Shown: positions 37,170-46,220 of the stretch, piece after piece
How positions within the stretch are numbered: position 1 is the first letter of the stretch
How the letters are laid out: each line of letters opens with the position of its first letter
NCBI GenBank assembly: GCA_003210155.1
Contig: QCNC01000002.1
Span: forward strand, 62,001-126,000
DNA: 64,000 nucleotides
Source: Prochlorococcus sp. AG-424-E18
GTDB taxonomy: Bacteria > Cyanobacteriota > Cyanobacteriia > PCC-6307 > Cyanobiaceae
Reading direction: 5' to 3'
Made by a program: the position numbers and the translations under genes
Notes under the pieces: model-generated
Databases searched by the model: none
The model's input: the letters and a program-made list of their open reading frames with translations, nothing else
Told to the model about the DNA's origin: nothing

Positions 37170-38174
37170 ATGCAACCAACCTCATCACCCGTAAAGGTTG
37201 GAGTCATAGGTATAGGAAATATGGGCTGGCACCATGCTCGAGTACTAAGTTTACTCAAAGATGCAAATCTCATTGGAGTCGCAGATCCAAATGAAGAAAG
37301 AGGCAAATTAGCTATTGATCAATTTCAATGTGATTGGTTCAGGGATTATAAGGAACTAATTCCAAAAGTTGATGCTATCTGTATCGCTGTCCCTACACTA
37401 CTTCATCAAAAAGTAGGACTAGATTGTCTCAAAGGAGGTGCTAACGTTCTCATTGAAAAACCAATTGCAGCTAACGAGTTTGAAGCAAAATCTTTAATAG
37501 AGGCCGCTAATGCAAGTAACTGTCTATTACAAGTTGGACACATTGAAAGATTTAATCCTGCTTTTAGAGAATTAAATAAAATAGTAAATAATGAAGAAAT
37601 TGTTGTTTTAGAAGCAAGAAGGCACAGTCCTCATGCAGACAGAGCAAATGATGTATCTGTAGTAATGGATTTAATGATTCATGACATTGATCTTATTTTG
37701 GAGCTTGTAAACTCAAAAATACAGAAATTAGCAGCAGTTGGAGGGAGAAATAGCGAAGGATTAATAGATTATGTCAATGCTACTTTAGTTTTTAAAAATA
37801 ATGTTATTGCAAGCCTAACTGCCAGCAAAATGAGTCACAAAAAAATTAGGAATTTAAGTGCTCACTGCCTAAATGGTCTTGTAGAAACTGATTTCTTAAA
37901 TCATTCTTTACAAATCCATCGAAAGTCTCATGAATCATACACAGCAGAGCATGGAGAATTAGTTTATAGAAATGATGGATACGTCGAAGAAGTTAGCACA
38001 ACCTCCATTGAACCTCTTTATGCAGAATTAGAGCATTTTCTTAAGTGCGTTCAGGGCAAAGAAATACCTGAGGTAGATGGTGAGCAAGCCTCAAGAGCAT
38101 TAAAAATTGCTGATTTTATAGAGAATGCTGTAGATAATTCCGGAGATGCAATTTTACTTGAAAATCCCATCTAA
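37170..38174 (+). CDS. Gfo/Idh/MocA-family oxidoreductase
   Basis: An NAD(P)-dependent dehydrogenase of unknown substrate, likely a sugar or sugar nucleotide. The Rossmann motif KVGVIGIGNMGWHH is near residue 8. The family signature VLIEKPIA is near 92 (Lys as catalytic or cofactor residue), followed by LLQVGHIERFNPAFREL. The segment VVMDLMIHDIDLILEL near 165 carries the likely catalytic histidine region. Length 334 is typical. It stands alone between the CBS-domain gene and the convergent psbK. Confidence 0.85.
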   Translation: MQPTSSPVKVGVIGIGNMGWHHARVLSLLKDANLIGVADPNEERGKLAIDQFQCDWFRDYKELIPKVDAICIAVPTLLHQKVGLDCLKGGANVLIEKPIAANEFEAKSLIEAANASNCLLQVGHIERFNPAFRELNKIVNNEEIVVLEARRHSPHADRANDVSVVMDLMIHDIDLILELVNSKIQKLAAVGGRNSEGLIDYVNATLVFKNNVIASLTASKMSHKKIRNLSAHCLNGLVETDFLNHSLQIHRKSHESYTAEHGELVYRNDGYVEEVSTTSIEPLYAELEHFLKCVQGKEIPEVDGEQASRALKIADFIENAVDNSGDAILLENPI

Positions 38175-38200
38175 TACTAAAAATCTAAACTAAAATAATT

Positions 38201-38341
38201 TTATTTAAATCCAACAGCAGCTTGCCAAACAAACACTAATAAAAAGAAAAATAAAGGAATCAGTGGAAGAACATCAACAGTTGGAGCAAAGGCCTTATAA
38301 GCCTCGGGCAATTCAGCGAATGTATTAAATAGAATGAGCAC
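38201..38341 (-). CDS. psbK: photosystem II protein K
   Basis: A 46-residue precursor of a one-helix photosystem II subunit that stabilises the CP43 side of the complex. I translated it directly: after a short leader ([10 protein letters not shown]) comes the conserved mature start [20 protein letters not shown], and it ends [10 protein letters not shown]. The start codon is GTG at 38341. It follows tgt on the same strand after 33 bases, so the two may be co-transcribed. Confidence 0.95.
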
Positions 38342-38374
38342 CTTTTTGATAATTTAATTAATTATGATAAGACG

Positions 38375-39493
38375 TTACCACGTATGGTGAGCAATAGAGG
38401 ATGTTTTCCAAGGAGCGAAATCATTTGTAAAACAATTATCTCTAATTGCAGAAGAAATTGCATTGGTAAATCTTATTAAGTGAGCAATATTATGTAAACT
38501 TATGAGAGTGAGGCCTAATATTTCGTCATTTCTAATAAGATGATGTAAATATGCTCGAGAATAGGATTTACAAGTTTCGCATTTACAAGTTTTATCAATC
38601 GGAGAAAAGTCATTTTTAAATCGAGCATTTCGCAAATTCAATCTTTCATCATTAAAAAATGCAGTCCCATGTCTTCCTAGTCTTGTAGGCAAAACACAGT
38701 CAAATATATCGAATCCATTAGCAACAGCTAGAGAAATTTCTTTTAAGGAGCCAATTCCCATTAAATATCTTGGTTTATTTATTGGTAAGAATTTAGGGAC
38801 GTAATTAATTACATTATGTATTTCTTCGACTGACTCGCCAACACTTACACCTCCCACTGCTATTCCAGGAAGATCAAAAGAACTTGTATATTTTGCACTG
38901 TATTCTCTCAATCTCGGATACTTTCCACCTTGAACTATACCGAATAATGCTTGATTGGATTTCTGATGAGTCTCAACACATTTTTGCAACCATGAATGAG
39001 TTCGTTGTAAAGAGTCCTCAATATCATTTTCGTTAGCTGTATGCGGAGGACAATGATCAAAAGCCATCGCAACATCCGATCCAAGATCCATTTGAATCTG
39101 TATTACTTTTTCTGGTGATAAAAAAACATGACTACCATCTCTGGGATTTTTAAATTCCACGCCTTTATCAGAAATATTATTTAATTTGGCCAAACTAAAA
39201 ACTTGATATCCTCCTGAATCAGTAAGAATAGGCTTAGGCCAATTCATGAACTTATGTATTCCGCCAGATTCTTTAACTAGTTTTTCTCCAGGTTGTAAAT
39301 GAAGATGAAAGGTATTTGAAAGAATCATTTCTGATCCTGTAGAGGTTAACTGCTTAGATGAAATACCTTTAACCGTTGCCAAAGTACCCACAGGCATAAA
39401 TTTTGGTGTGTTTACCTGTCCATTGGGTGTATGAAATATACCAGTTCTTGCCGCTGAATTACTGCAATTCGATGTAATTTCAAATTCAAACAC
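38375..39493 (-). CDS. tgt: tRNA-guanine transglycosylase
   Basis: Exchanges guanine 34 of certain tRNAs for a queuine precursor. The active-site segment [14 protein letters not shown] is near residue 90, GGVSVGE near 219, a second conserved block [15 protein letters not shown] near 265, and the zinc site [17 protein letters not shown] near 303. Length 372 is normal. The start is GTG at 39493. The tRNA substrates (His, Asn, Asp, Tyr) are not in this window. Confidence 0.95.
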   Translation of the reverse strand: MFEFEITSNCSNSAARTGIFHTPNGQVNTPKFMPVGTLATVKGISSKQLTSTGSEMILSNTFHLHLQPGEKLVKESGGIHKFMNWPKPILTDSGGYQVFSLAKLNNISDKGVEFKNPRDGSHVFLSPEKVIQIQMDLGSDVAMAFDHCPPHTANENDIEDSLQRTHSWLQKCVETHQKSNQALFGIVQGGKYPRLREYSAKYTSSFDLPGIAVGGVSVGESVEEIHNVINYVPKFLPINKPRYLMGIGSLKEISLAVANGFDIFDCVLPTRLGRHGTAFFNDERLNLRNARFKNDFSPIDKTCKCETCKSYSRAYLHHLIRNDEILGLTLISLHNIAHLIRFTNAISSAIRDNCFTNDFAPWKTSSIAHHTW

Positions 39494-39591
39494 GATAATT
39501 TATAAAATTTTTTAATCCTTTTTTATTAATCTACCCTATTATTTAATATTGAATCTATTTTTATCTCATCAAAAAATATTTAATAAAAAAT

Positions 39592-40332
39592 TTGGCAGGG
39601 TCTTGGATTTTCTATACAACATTTCCAAAGATACCTTTAATAAATCCCGAATTTAAAAATATTGCACAATTTGCCCCGCCTTTAGGATTTTTGATTGGAA
39701 CAATACAGAGTTATATTTTTCTTTTTTTAACAACTAACTCTTGGTCAATTTATGCATCTGCATTAATTTGTTTAGCTTCAGGATATTTAATTACTGGTGG
39801 TCTACATATTGATGGTTTAATGGATACTTTCGATGGTATTTTTGCGGTTAAAAAGAAACGTTTGAAAGCCATGAAAGACAGTAAAGTTGGGTCCTTTGGC
39901 GTTCAAGCTTTAGTTTTTATAACTTTAATTCAAATTGCTTGCATACTGAAAATTCAAAACCTAATAATTTTTGTTTTACCTATATGCTTATTTTGGGGAA
40001 GATTTTCAAATTTATTTTTTATAGAAAATTTTAAATATATGAGTTATAAGAAAAAATCTATTAGTCACAAAAAGTTTTGGAATGGATTTAAAAAAGAATC
40101 TTTGATCTCTATTATTTTTCTTTTAATTTTCATTGCATACCAATTTGTTTCAATTACATCCCAAGCAATATTAATTAAATTTTTAATTCTTATTTTGATT
40201 GGTATTTTTCTAAGCTATTCTATCCCAAACATACTGGGTAATAAAATTGGAGGCTTCAACGGAGATGCCTGCGGCGCAAGTGTTGTACTAGTTGAAACTG
40301 CAATGTTGTTTATGCATGCAATTCTTTTATAG
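39592..40332 (+). CDS. cobS: adenosylcobinamide-GDP ribazoletransferase (cobalamin synthase)
   Basis: The last step of (pseudo)cobalamin assembly, carried out in the membrane. Typical parts are the N-terminal FYTTFPKIP, the conserved TGGLHIDGLMDTFDGIFA near residue 83 followed by MKDSKVGSFGVQAL, and the C-terminal GGFNGDACGASVVLVE. Six or so membrane helices are seen. The start is TTG at 39592. It overlaps the convergent histidine kinase gene by 23 bases. Confidence 0.93.
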   Translation: MAGSWIFYTTFPKIPLINPEFKNIAQFAPPLGFLIGTIQSYIFLFLTTNSWSIYASALICLASGYLITGGLHIDGLMDTFDGIFAVKKKRLKAMKDSKVGSFGVQALVFITLIQIACILKIQNLIIFVLPICLFWGRFSNLFFIENFKYMSYKKKSISHKKFWNGFKKESLISIIFLLIFIAYQFVSITSQAILIKFLILILIGIFLSYSIPNILGNKIGGFNGDACGASVVLVETAMLFMHAILL

Positions 40333-41446
40333 GTAGTTCTAAATAGAAAATATTTTTCTTCTTAAGATTTTTTGATTTCGCAGTATTGTCAATAGAGTTA
40401 TTTTCCAGCAATCTCAAATCTCCTCCAATTTGTTTTGCTAATTTCCTCGCCAAGAAAAGTCCCACACCAGTGCCGTCCTTCTTTTTAGCGGCAGATCCTC
40501 TAAATCCTTTTTCAAAAATTTTCTCGTTTTCATTCTTGGTTATTTTTTTACCATCATCAAATATACAAAGTCCATTACTCGTGATGGCGATTCCAATTTC
40601 AGCATCTTGTTGGGCATATTTAAACGCATTTTCTAATAGATTTGCCACAATTTCAGCAATTACAGCATATTTTGCCTTTAGTGGCGAAATAGTCCAATCT
40701 GGCCAGATAGAAGGTTCAGTCCAATCTCTATTCTCTAAATCCGCATTTGCTTTACCCCTTTCTAATATTGGCCTCAATAAACTCTGAACAGTTATTACCT
40801 TTTTATTATCTAAATTTGGTGGTAATAATAATCTTTCCTCTCCAATTTCCAGAGGCAGTTGAATAGGTGAATTTAATTGCGCAAAAGAATCCATGTATTG
40901 ATTAATTTGTTTTTGCTCTATTATCATGCGTTCGACTATTTCAATAGAATCATCATCTGAACCTAGTCTTTTTATTAGTAATTTTGCATATGTCCTAATA
41001 GCTGCTAATGGATTCCTTAATTGATGGATAATGACATTGACCTGATTTTTTAAATAATTTATTTCTTCATTTTTATTTTGACGTTCTAATTCTATAGAGA
41101 CACATTTAGCTAAAGATATTGAAAGCGCTTTTAATCTAGAATCAAGCGATACTGGCCAATTCCCCCCTTTCAAATCAGTTTCTACCCTAAGGACACCAAG
41201 TAGAATATCGTTTTCTTGAAGTGGGTACCATCTTCTATTAGGCGATGAAACTTTTAGTGAAGGATCATCTTCTATTGATGTAAGTAGCTTATCAATTTGT
41301 GGCCATTGACCAATCATTTCAAAAGATGCTTTAGTTCCTTGCTTAGCTGAAGCAAGATAAATAACTAAATTAGTCACGCCCATTGAGCAACCAAAACTCT
41401 CTAGCTGTTTTATGATTAGTTCTTCAAATTTTTTTGAAAGATTCAT
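40310..41446 (-). CDS. GAF-type sensor histidine kinase
   Basis: A soluble two-component kinase with no membrane segment. Residues 1-125 look like a GAF-type sensor domain. The phosphoacceptor helix VIIHQLRNPLAAIRTYAKLL is near residues 137-156 (His about 140). The ATPase domain has the N box ANLLENAFKYA near 264, the D box IFDDGKK near 292, and the G box GTGVGLFLARKLAKQIGG near 324. The soluble GAF-HisKA layout and the TYAKLLIKRL helix recall cyanobacterial Hik2 and the chloroplast sensor kinase CSK, but this link is tentative. No response regulator gene is adjacent. Confidence 0.85.
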   Translation of the reverse strand: MNLSKKFEELIIKQLESFGCSMGVTNLVIYLASAKQGTKASFEMIGQWPQIDKLLTSIEDDPSLKVSSPNRRWYPLQENDILLGVLRVETDLKGGNWPVSLDSRLKALSISLAKCVSIELERQNKNEEINYLKNQVNVIIHQLRNPLAAIRTYAKLLIKRLGSDDDSIEIVERMIIEQKQINQYMDSFAQLNSPIQLPLEIGEERLLLPPNLDNKKVITVQSLLRPILERGKANADLENRDWTEPSIWPDWTISPLKAKYAVIAEIVANLLENAFKYAQQDAEIGIAITSNGLCIFDDGKKITKNENEKIFEKGFRGSAAKKKDGTGVGLFLARKLAKQIGGDLRLLENNSIDNTAKSKNLKKKNIFYLELPIKELHA

Positions 41447-41496
41447 AATTAATAAAATTTTGGGAAATTTTTTTAAAAAAAAACTTGAAAAAGGGC

Positions 41497-41526
41497 TTGT
41501 AAAATATGAAAAAAGTATTAAGATAT
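41497..41526 (+). promoter_or_regulatory. putative promoter of the DUF3155-like gene
   Basis: TTGTAA at 41497-41502 and AGATAT at 41521-41526, 18 bases apart, form a weak sigma-70-like promoter. Transcription would begin near 41531, exactly at the first arm of the structured leader described next. Confidence 0.3.
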
Positions 41527-41530
41527 ATAA

Positions 41531-41672
41531 AGAGGTCTGACTTTAGCCAGCCTTAAATATGAATATTTAATCATATTTTAAGCTACATCAGGGGTTGATG
41601 GGTCCTCTATGTATTTTGAAGTGAATTTAAAATCACATATATAAGATTAGTAAAAATAAATAAGACTAATCT
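41531..41672 (+). ncRNA. structured leader RNA (or small RNA) before the DUF3155-like gene
   Basis: Within a 253-base intergenic region, AGAGG (41531-41535) can close with CCTCT (41604-41608). Inside it CTTAAATATGA (41552-41562) pairs with TCATATTTTAAG (41571-41582) with one bulge. A second hairpin is formed by AGATTAG (41644-41650) and CTAATCT (41666-41672), ending 12 bases before the Shine-Dalgarno sequence. It matches no riboswitch or cyanobacterial small RNA that I recognise. Confidence 0.35.
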
Positions 41673-41699
41673 CATTAATAATTTCAGGAGTACCAATCA

Positions 41700-42068
41700 A
41701 TGTCAAAAAAAAGAAAAAGAATCAGCAGAAGAAGATTGGCGGGCCAAAGAGTAATGGCACATGTGCCTATTTATCATATCGAAACTGGCAAACATAAACC
41801 AGTTACAGCAGCAAGAAGATTCATAGCTGAAAATGGTCTCTCTGCCCCTTCAGTTTTTAATGTCAGAAGAAATGAACACACCACTGATAGATTTTTTTGG
41901 GGTGAAAAAGGGTTATTTAGCGCCCAATATGCTGAAGAAAATCATTTTCTATTTCCATCATTAAAAGTTGTAGTTGAAGGAATTGGTGAAGAAAAAATAT
42001 TTGAGGGTCTAGAACTTACTGCAGATGATTGGGAAGAGATTGAAGAGTATGAATATGCTTTTGTTTAA
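41700..42068 (+). CDS. conserved cyanobacterial protein, DUF3155-like
   Basis: A 122-residue protein of unknown function. It begins with a very basic stretch (MSKKRKRISRRRLAGQRVMA), suited to nucleic acid or ribosome contact, and ends with an acidic tail (DDWEEIEEYEYAF). The middle includes FIAENGLSAPSVFNVRRNE and a WGEKGLFSAQYAEENHF segment. A clear Shine-Dalgarno AGGAG lies 9 bases before the ATG, rare in this window and a sign of strong translation. It overlaps the convergent esterase gene by 4 bases. Confidence 0.75.
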   Translation: MSKKRKRISRRRLAGQRVMAHVPIYHIETGKHKPVTAARRFIAENGLSAPSVFNVRRNEHTTDRFFWGEKGLFSAQYAEENHFLFPSLKVVVEGIGEEKIFEGLELTADDWEEIEEYEYAFV

Positions 42069-42682
42069 AATATATCACTTATATTTGAACTTAAAAAATT
42101 AATTAAATTTGAATCAATCTGATGAAATCCATCGAATTCTAATAATTCACAAAACTTAGAAGACTTACTCTTTACCTTTTCATAAATAGCCCTAGACGCA
42201 TCTATAGGCACAACGTCATCAAATAAGCCATGACTTATAATCAAAGGCGAGAAATTTTCTCCAGGGTCCCAGTTGGGGTGTGGATACCCACTACAAGCAA
42301 CAATTAATCCAAAATTTAACTTAAATCCCGCATTAATTGCCATTGCCGCCCCTTGAGAAAACCCCAACAAAATTGTTTTTCTTAGTGGAATCTGATCAGT
42401 ATCAAATTTTTTTAATGTAACTAAAAGTTTATTTACTTCAACCTCAGCTCCTTTCCAATCATGTGGGTATAATCCATACCACTGTCTTCCCTGACCACTT
42501 GGATGTAATCCAGGAGCCCTCAAGGAAATTACCTCAAAATCAAGATTTATTTTTTCAGTTATCTCCTTTCCAAATATTAAAAGGTCATCTGAATCAGCTC
42601 CCCAACCGTGCATCAAAATAATTCTATGAGTTGCAGTTTGAGAGCTAATCGAGACAAATTCATGATTGATAGCATATTTCAT
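42065..42682 (-). CDS. alpha/beta-hydrolase, carboxylesterase/phospholipase type
   Basis: A serine hydrolase of 205 residues. The nucleophile elbow GFSQGAAMA is near residue 107 (Ser about 109). An early ILMHGWGADSDDLL supplies the oxyanion region, an aspartate lies in HGLFDDVVP near 151, and the final histidine is in DGFHQID near 185. This is the short acyl-protein thioesterase/YpfH-like subgroup. The natural substrate is unknown. Confidence 0.85.
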   Translation of the reverse strand: MKYAINHEFVSISSQTATHRIILMHGWGADSDDLLIFGKEITEKINLDFEVISLRAPGLHPSGQGRQWYGLYPHDWKGAEVEVNKLLVTLKKFDTDQIPLRKTILLGFSQGAAMAINAGFKLNFGLIVACSGYPHPNWDPGENFSPLIISHGLFDDVVPIDASRAIYEKVKSKSSKFCELLEFDGFHQIDSNLINFLSSNISDIF

Positions 42683-42715
42683 GTTTATATTCTTAAGTAA
42701 GTAAACTTTCCCATA

Positions 42716-44269
42716 ATGTCTCCATTAGCTTTAGTAAGTGTCTCTGATAAAAAAAATATAATCCCATTTTGTAAGGAATTGGTAGAGCATTTTAATTATA
42801 AAATTCTATCAAGTGGAGGAACTGCCGAACATCTTATAGAAGCTAAAATTCCAGTTATTAAAGTTGCTGATTTTACCAATTCTCCAGAAATTCTTGGAGG
42901 AAGAGTTAAAACTTTACATCCAAAAATACACGGGGGAATATTAGCTAAAAGAACTGATGAGGAACATAAAAAAGATATAGAAGCTAACAATCTTGAGTTA
43001 ATTGACTTAGTAGTTGTCAATTTATATCCTTTTAAAAAAACTGTAGATCAGGGAGCTAAATGGGAAGATGCCATTGAAAATATCGATATCGGAGGGCCAT
43101 CTATGATTCGCTCTGCAGCCAAAAATCATAAAGATGTTTCCGTTTTAGTAGATCCTAGTCAGTACCAAGATTTTCTTGAAGAAAGTAAAAAAGGTGAATT
43201 GAAAGACTCATATAAAGCAAAATTAGCCCTTGAAGCTTTTCAACATACAGCAGACTATGACACTGCAATATCTAATTGGATAAGAAAAGAAAGAGGTTTA
43301 CAATCCTCCAAATATATTGAATCTTATCCACTAATCAAAATCCTAAGATATGGGGAGAATCCACATCAAAAAGCTTTTTGGTATGGTTTAAATAACATAG
43401 GATGGAACTCAGCAGAACAATTACAAGGTAAAGACTTAAGTTATAACAATCTATTGGATCTAGAGTCGGCACTTTCAACAGTTTTAGAATTTGGCTACAC
43501 AGAAAAAGATGAACATAAAACCGATATGTTTGCTTCTATTATTCTTAAACACAATAATCCTTGTGGTGCTTCTGTAAGTAATTCAGCTTCTCAAGCATTT
43601 TTGAATGCTTTGGAATGCGACTCTGTTAGTGCATTTGGAGGAATAGTTGCTTTTAATTCAAATGTTGATAGTGAAACTGCAATGCACCTTAAAGATATTT
43701 TCTTAGAGTGTGTCGTCGCTCCATCTTTTGATGAGGAAGCCTTAGAAATTTTAAAAGTTAAAAAGAATTTAAGAATTTTAAAGTTTTCCAAAGATCAACT
43801 TCCAAAAAAGAATCAAACCTCCACTAAATCAATAATGGGAGGATTACTAGTTCAAGATAATGATGATTGTGAAGAAAAAACTGAAAATTGGATTTCAGTA
43901 ACTAATCAAAATCCAAGTAATCAAATGAACTTAGATCTAAATTTTGCATGGAAAATATGTAAACACGTGAAATCTAATGCCATTGTTATTGTAAAAGATC
44001 AAAAAACTATTGGTATTGGAGCTGGACAAATGAATAGAGTTGGAGCAGCAAAAATTGCATTAAAAGCAGCTGGAAAACTATGTTCAGATGCTGTTTTAGC
44101 AAGCGATGGTTTTTTCCCATTTGCAGATACTGTAGAACTTGCAAATGAATACGGTATAAAAGCTATTATCCAGCCTGGCGGGAGTTTAAGAGACCAAGAA
44201 AGTATTGATATGTGTAATTCTAAAGGTATATCGATGATATTTACGCAAAAAAGGCATTTTTTGCATTAA
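42716..44269 (+). CDS. purH: bifunctional AICAR formyltransferase/IMP cyclohydrolase
   Basis: Catalyses the last two steps of purine synthesis to IMP. The N-terminal cyclohydrolase domain (about 1-190) shows KILSSGGTAEHL and KTLHPKIHGGILA. The C-terminal formyltransferase domain shows RYGENPHQKAFW near residue 210, the catalytic KHNNPCGAS near 279, and ends IQPGGSLRDQESIDM. Length 517 is normal. The ATG is 33 bases from the divergent esterase start. Confidence 0.96.
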   Translation: MSPLALVSVSDKKNIIPFCKELVEHFNYKILSSGGTAEHLIEAKIPVIKVADFTNSPEILGGRVKTLHPKIHGGILAKRTDEEHKKDIEANNLELIDLVVVNLYPFKKTVDQGAKWEDAIENIDIGGPSMIRSAAKNHKDVSVLVDPSQYQDFLEESKKGELKDSYKAKLALEAFQHTADYDTAISNWIRKERGLQSSKYIESYPLIKILRYGENPHQKAFWYGLNNIGWNSAEQLQGKDLSYNNLLDLESALSTVLEFGYTEKDEHKTDMFASIILKHNNPCGASVSNSASQAFLNALECDSVSAFGGIVAFNSNVDSETAMHLKDIFLECVVAPSFDEEALEILKVKKNLRILKFSKDQLPKKNQTSTKSIMGGLLVQDNDDCEEKTENWISVTNQNPSNQMNLDLNFAWKICKHVKSNAIVIVKDQKTIGIGAGQMNRVGAAKIALKAAGKLCSDAVLASDGFFPFADTVELANEYGIKAIIQPGGSLRDQESIDMCNSKGISMIFTQKRHFLH

Positions 44270-44270
44270 A

Positions 44271-44831
44271 TTATGTTGACTTTGGATAATAAGTGATCTT
44301 GTTGGTTTTTCTGAATAAAGAGAGTCTGCCTGGACCTGCACATAGAAAGTAAAGAGAAATTGCACCATATATAAAAGACAATTCAAAAGCGTAATTATGG
44401 CCTTCAACCACTGCTAGAGGAAAACCTTCCAGTCCAGTATCAAGGAGATGAAAATAAACAGCAAATGCCATTGTAGAGAACAGACCAAGAGAAGAAAGTC
44501 TCGCAAAAATTCCCACAGCTAATCCAACTGGGCAAACTAATTGAGTAATTGCTGCTCCAAAAGTCCAAATAACAGGGTCACCTGGCAAAAATGAGAAGTA
44601 CTTGCCAACTACAAACTCAGCAAAACCCTGTGGATCCTGAAGTTTCTCTAGGCCATGATGAATCATCAAAGCACAAAAACCTATCCTTAATACAAAAATC
44701 GATAGTTCTCCAAGGATATTCACTTCTGATCCTGAAGATGAATTAGCAACTACAACTTCAACTTTTTGGGGCGCTTTAGTTCTATTCATACTTGCTGTTT
44801 GCACCTGATTAGTTTGCGCTTTGTCTTCCAT
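44271..44831 (-). CDS. DoxX family membrane protein
   Basis: A membrane protein of 186 residues with a polar N-terminal tail of about 40 residues and four hydrophobic segments. Typical DoxX elements are IGFCALMIHHGLEKLQDPQG near residue 51 and the glycine-rich second and third helices. DoxX proteins are loosely tied to redox homeostasis; no specific reaction can be stated. The stop is one base from the convergent purH stop. Confidence 0.8.
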   Translation of the reverse strand: MEDKAQTNQVQTASMNRTKAPQKVEVVVANSSSGSEVNILGELSIFVLRIGFCALMIHHGLEKLQDPQGFAEFVVGKYFSFLPGDPVIWTFGAAITQLVCPVGLAVGIFARLSSLGLFSTMAFAVYFHLLDTGLEGFPLAVVEGHNYAFELSFIYGAISLYFLCAGPGRLSLFRKTNKITYYPKST

Positions 44832-44935
44832 ACTTCATAAATTTTTTAACATTCTAGTTAATAAAGTAGATCTTTTGGAATTATCTGACTAATAAATTAA
44901 AAAAACTAAGCAAAATTATAAGTGAAATATCAAAT

Positions 44936-46132
44936 TCAGGAAGTAATATCAATTAACTTTTCAATAACATCTGCGACAACCTTATCAGGAGTGGATGCAC
45001 CTGAGGTAATTCCAACATTAATTTTTCCACTAGGCAAAAAATTATTTTTAAGTTCTAAATCTGATCCAAGTGGTTTATGAAATATTGAGTTTTCTTTGAC
45101 AGATATCCTCTCTGGCGTGTCAATGTGAAAAGAAGAAATATTTTTAGTAATTGCTATTTCTTGTAAATGAGTAGTATTAGAAGAATTGAAGCCTCCAATA
45201 ACTACTAGAATATCAAGATCTTCATCAACCAAAGAGAACATTGCATCCTGTCTTTCTTCAGTTGCATCACAAATGGTATTAAAAGCTAAAAAATGACTAT
45301 TTAAGTTTTCTGGGCCAAATTTTTTTAACATAGTCCTTTCAAAAACCTTTCCAATTTCTTCAGTCTCGCTCTTAAGCATAGTTGTCTGATTTGCAACTCC
45401 GACTCTATCTAAATCTTTATCAGGATCAAATCCATTAGAACAAGCTTTAGCAAATTTGTTCATAAACTCATTTCTATTTCCTCTCCCCAGAATATATTCT
45501 GATACGTAGTTTGCTTCTTCTAGATCAAGTACAACTAAATATTTACCTGCGAATGAACTTGTAGCGAGAGTCTCTTCATGCTTAAATTTTCCATGAATAA
45601 TAGATGTGAAAACATGTTTTTTATGTTTTTCAACTGTATGCCAAACCTTAGAAACCCATGGACAAGTTGTATCAATGATATGACAACCTTTCTCGTGCAA
45701 GAGTTTCATTTCTTGAACAGTAGCTCCGAAAGCAGGAAGAATAACAACATCCCCATTAGAAACTAAAGAAAAATCTTTAATTCCATTTTTAGCTGAAATG
45801 AACTTTACGTTCATTTTTCTCAAATGATCATTAACTGAAGGATTATGAATTATTTCATTTGTTATCCAAATATTCTCATTTGGGTAATGTCTTCTGGTTT
45901 CATAAGCCATTGCGACAGCTCTTTCAACTCCCCAACAGAAACCGAAAGCTTGAGCTAACTTAATATTTAGTCTGCCTTTAGCGTAAGTAAAACCATTATC
46001 CCTGATAGAACTTATCAAATCACTTTGATAAGCTTCTTCTAACGCTTGAGCTCTTTTTGTTGGAGAATCGAAACCCCTTCTATTGTATCTATCAGAATGA
46101 TGAAGAGATCTTCTAAAAGCTTGAGTATCCAT
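44936..46132 (-). CDS. ispH: 4-hydroxy-3-methylbut-2-enyl diphosphate reductase
   Basis: The last enzyme of the MEP isoprenoid pathway, which supplies carotenoids, phytol and quinones. It needs an iron-sulfur cluster; the three ligand cysteines are in [14 protein letters not shown] near residue 67, [17 protein letters not shown] near 158, and [14 protein letters not shown] near 286. A 50-residue N-terminal extension and length of 398 match the cyanobacterial and plant form (E. coli 316). The 104-base gap before DoxX shows no named element. Confidence 0.96.
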   Translation of the reverse strand: MDTQAFRRSLHHSDRYNRRGFDSPTKRAQALEEAYQSDLISSIRDNGFTYAKGRLNIKLAQAFGFCWGVERAVAMAYETRRHYPNENIWITNEIIHNPSVNDHLRKMNVKFISAKNGIKDFSLVSNGDVVILPAFGATVQEMKLLHEKGCHIIDTTCPWVSKVWHTVEKHKKHVFTSIIHGKFKHEETLATSSFAGKYLVVLDLEEANYVSEYILGRGNRNEFMNKFAKACSNGFDPDKDLDRVGVANQTTMLKSETEEIGKVFERTMLKKFGPENLNSHFLAFNTICDATEERQDAMFSLVDEDLDILVVIGGFNSSNTTHLQEIAITKNISSFHIDTPERISVKENSIFHKPLGSDLELKNNFLPSGKINVGITSGASTPDKVVADVIEKLIDITS

Positions 46133-46173
46133 CCTTTTATATTACAACGTTTTAAATAATTTTTCGAAAAAAA

Positions 46174-46201
46174 AAGAAACCTGACATAAGTCAGGTTTCT
46201 T
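46174..46201 (-). terminator. rho-independent terminator of amt
   Basis: AGAAACCTGAC (46175-46185) pairs perfectly with GTCAGGTTTCT (46190-46200) around a four-base loop. On the minus strand it is followed by a run of nine or more T residues, so it ends the amt transcript about 20 bases after its stop codon. It is one of only two strong terminators seen in the window. Confidence 0.9.
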
Positions 46202-46220
46202 AAATCAATTTTTAGTTAGA

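Noticed and set aside
40386..40787. 133-codon frame antisense to the histidine kinase
   Set aside because: It lies wholly inside the kinase gene, in low-complexity serine/phenylalanine-rich translation typical of an antisense shadow.
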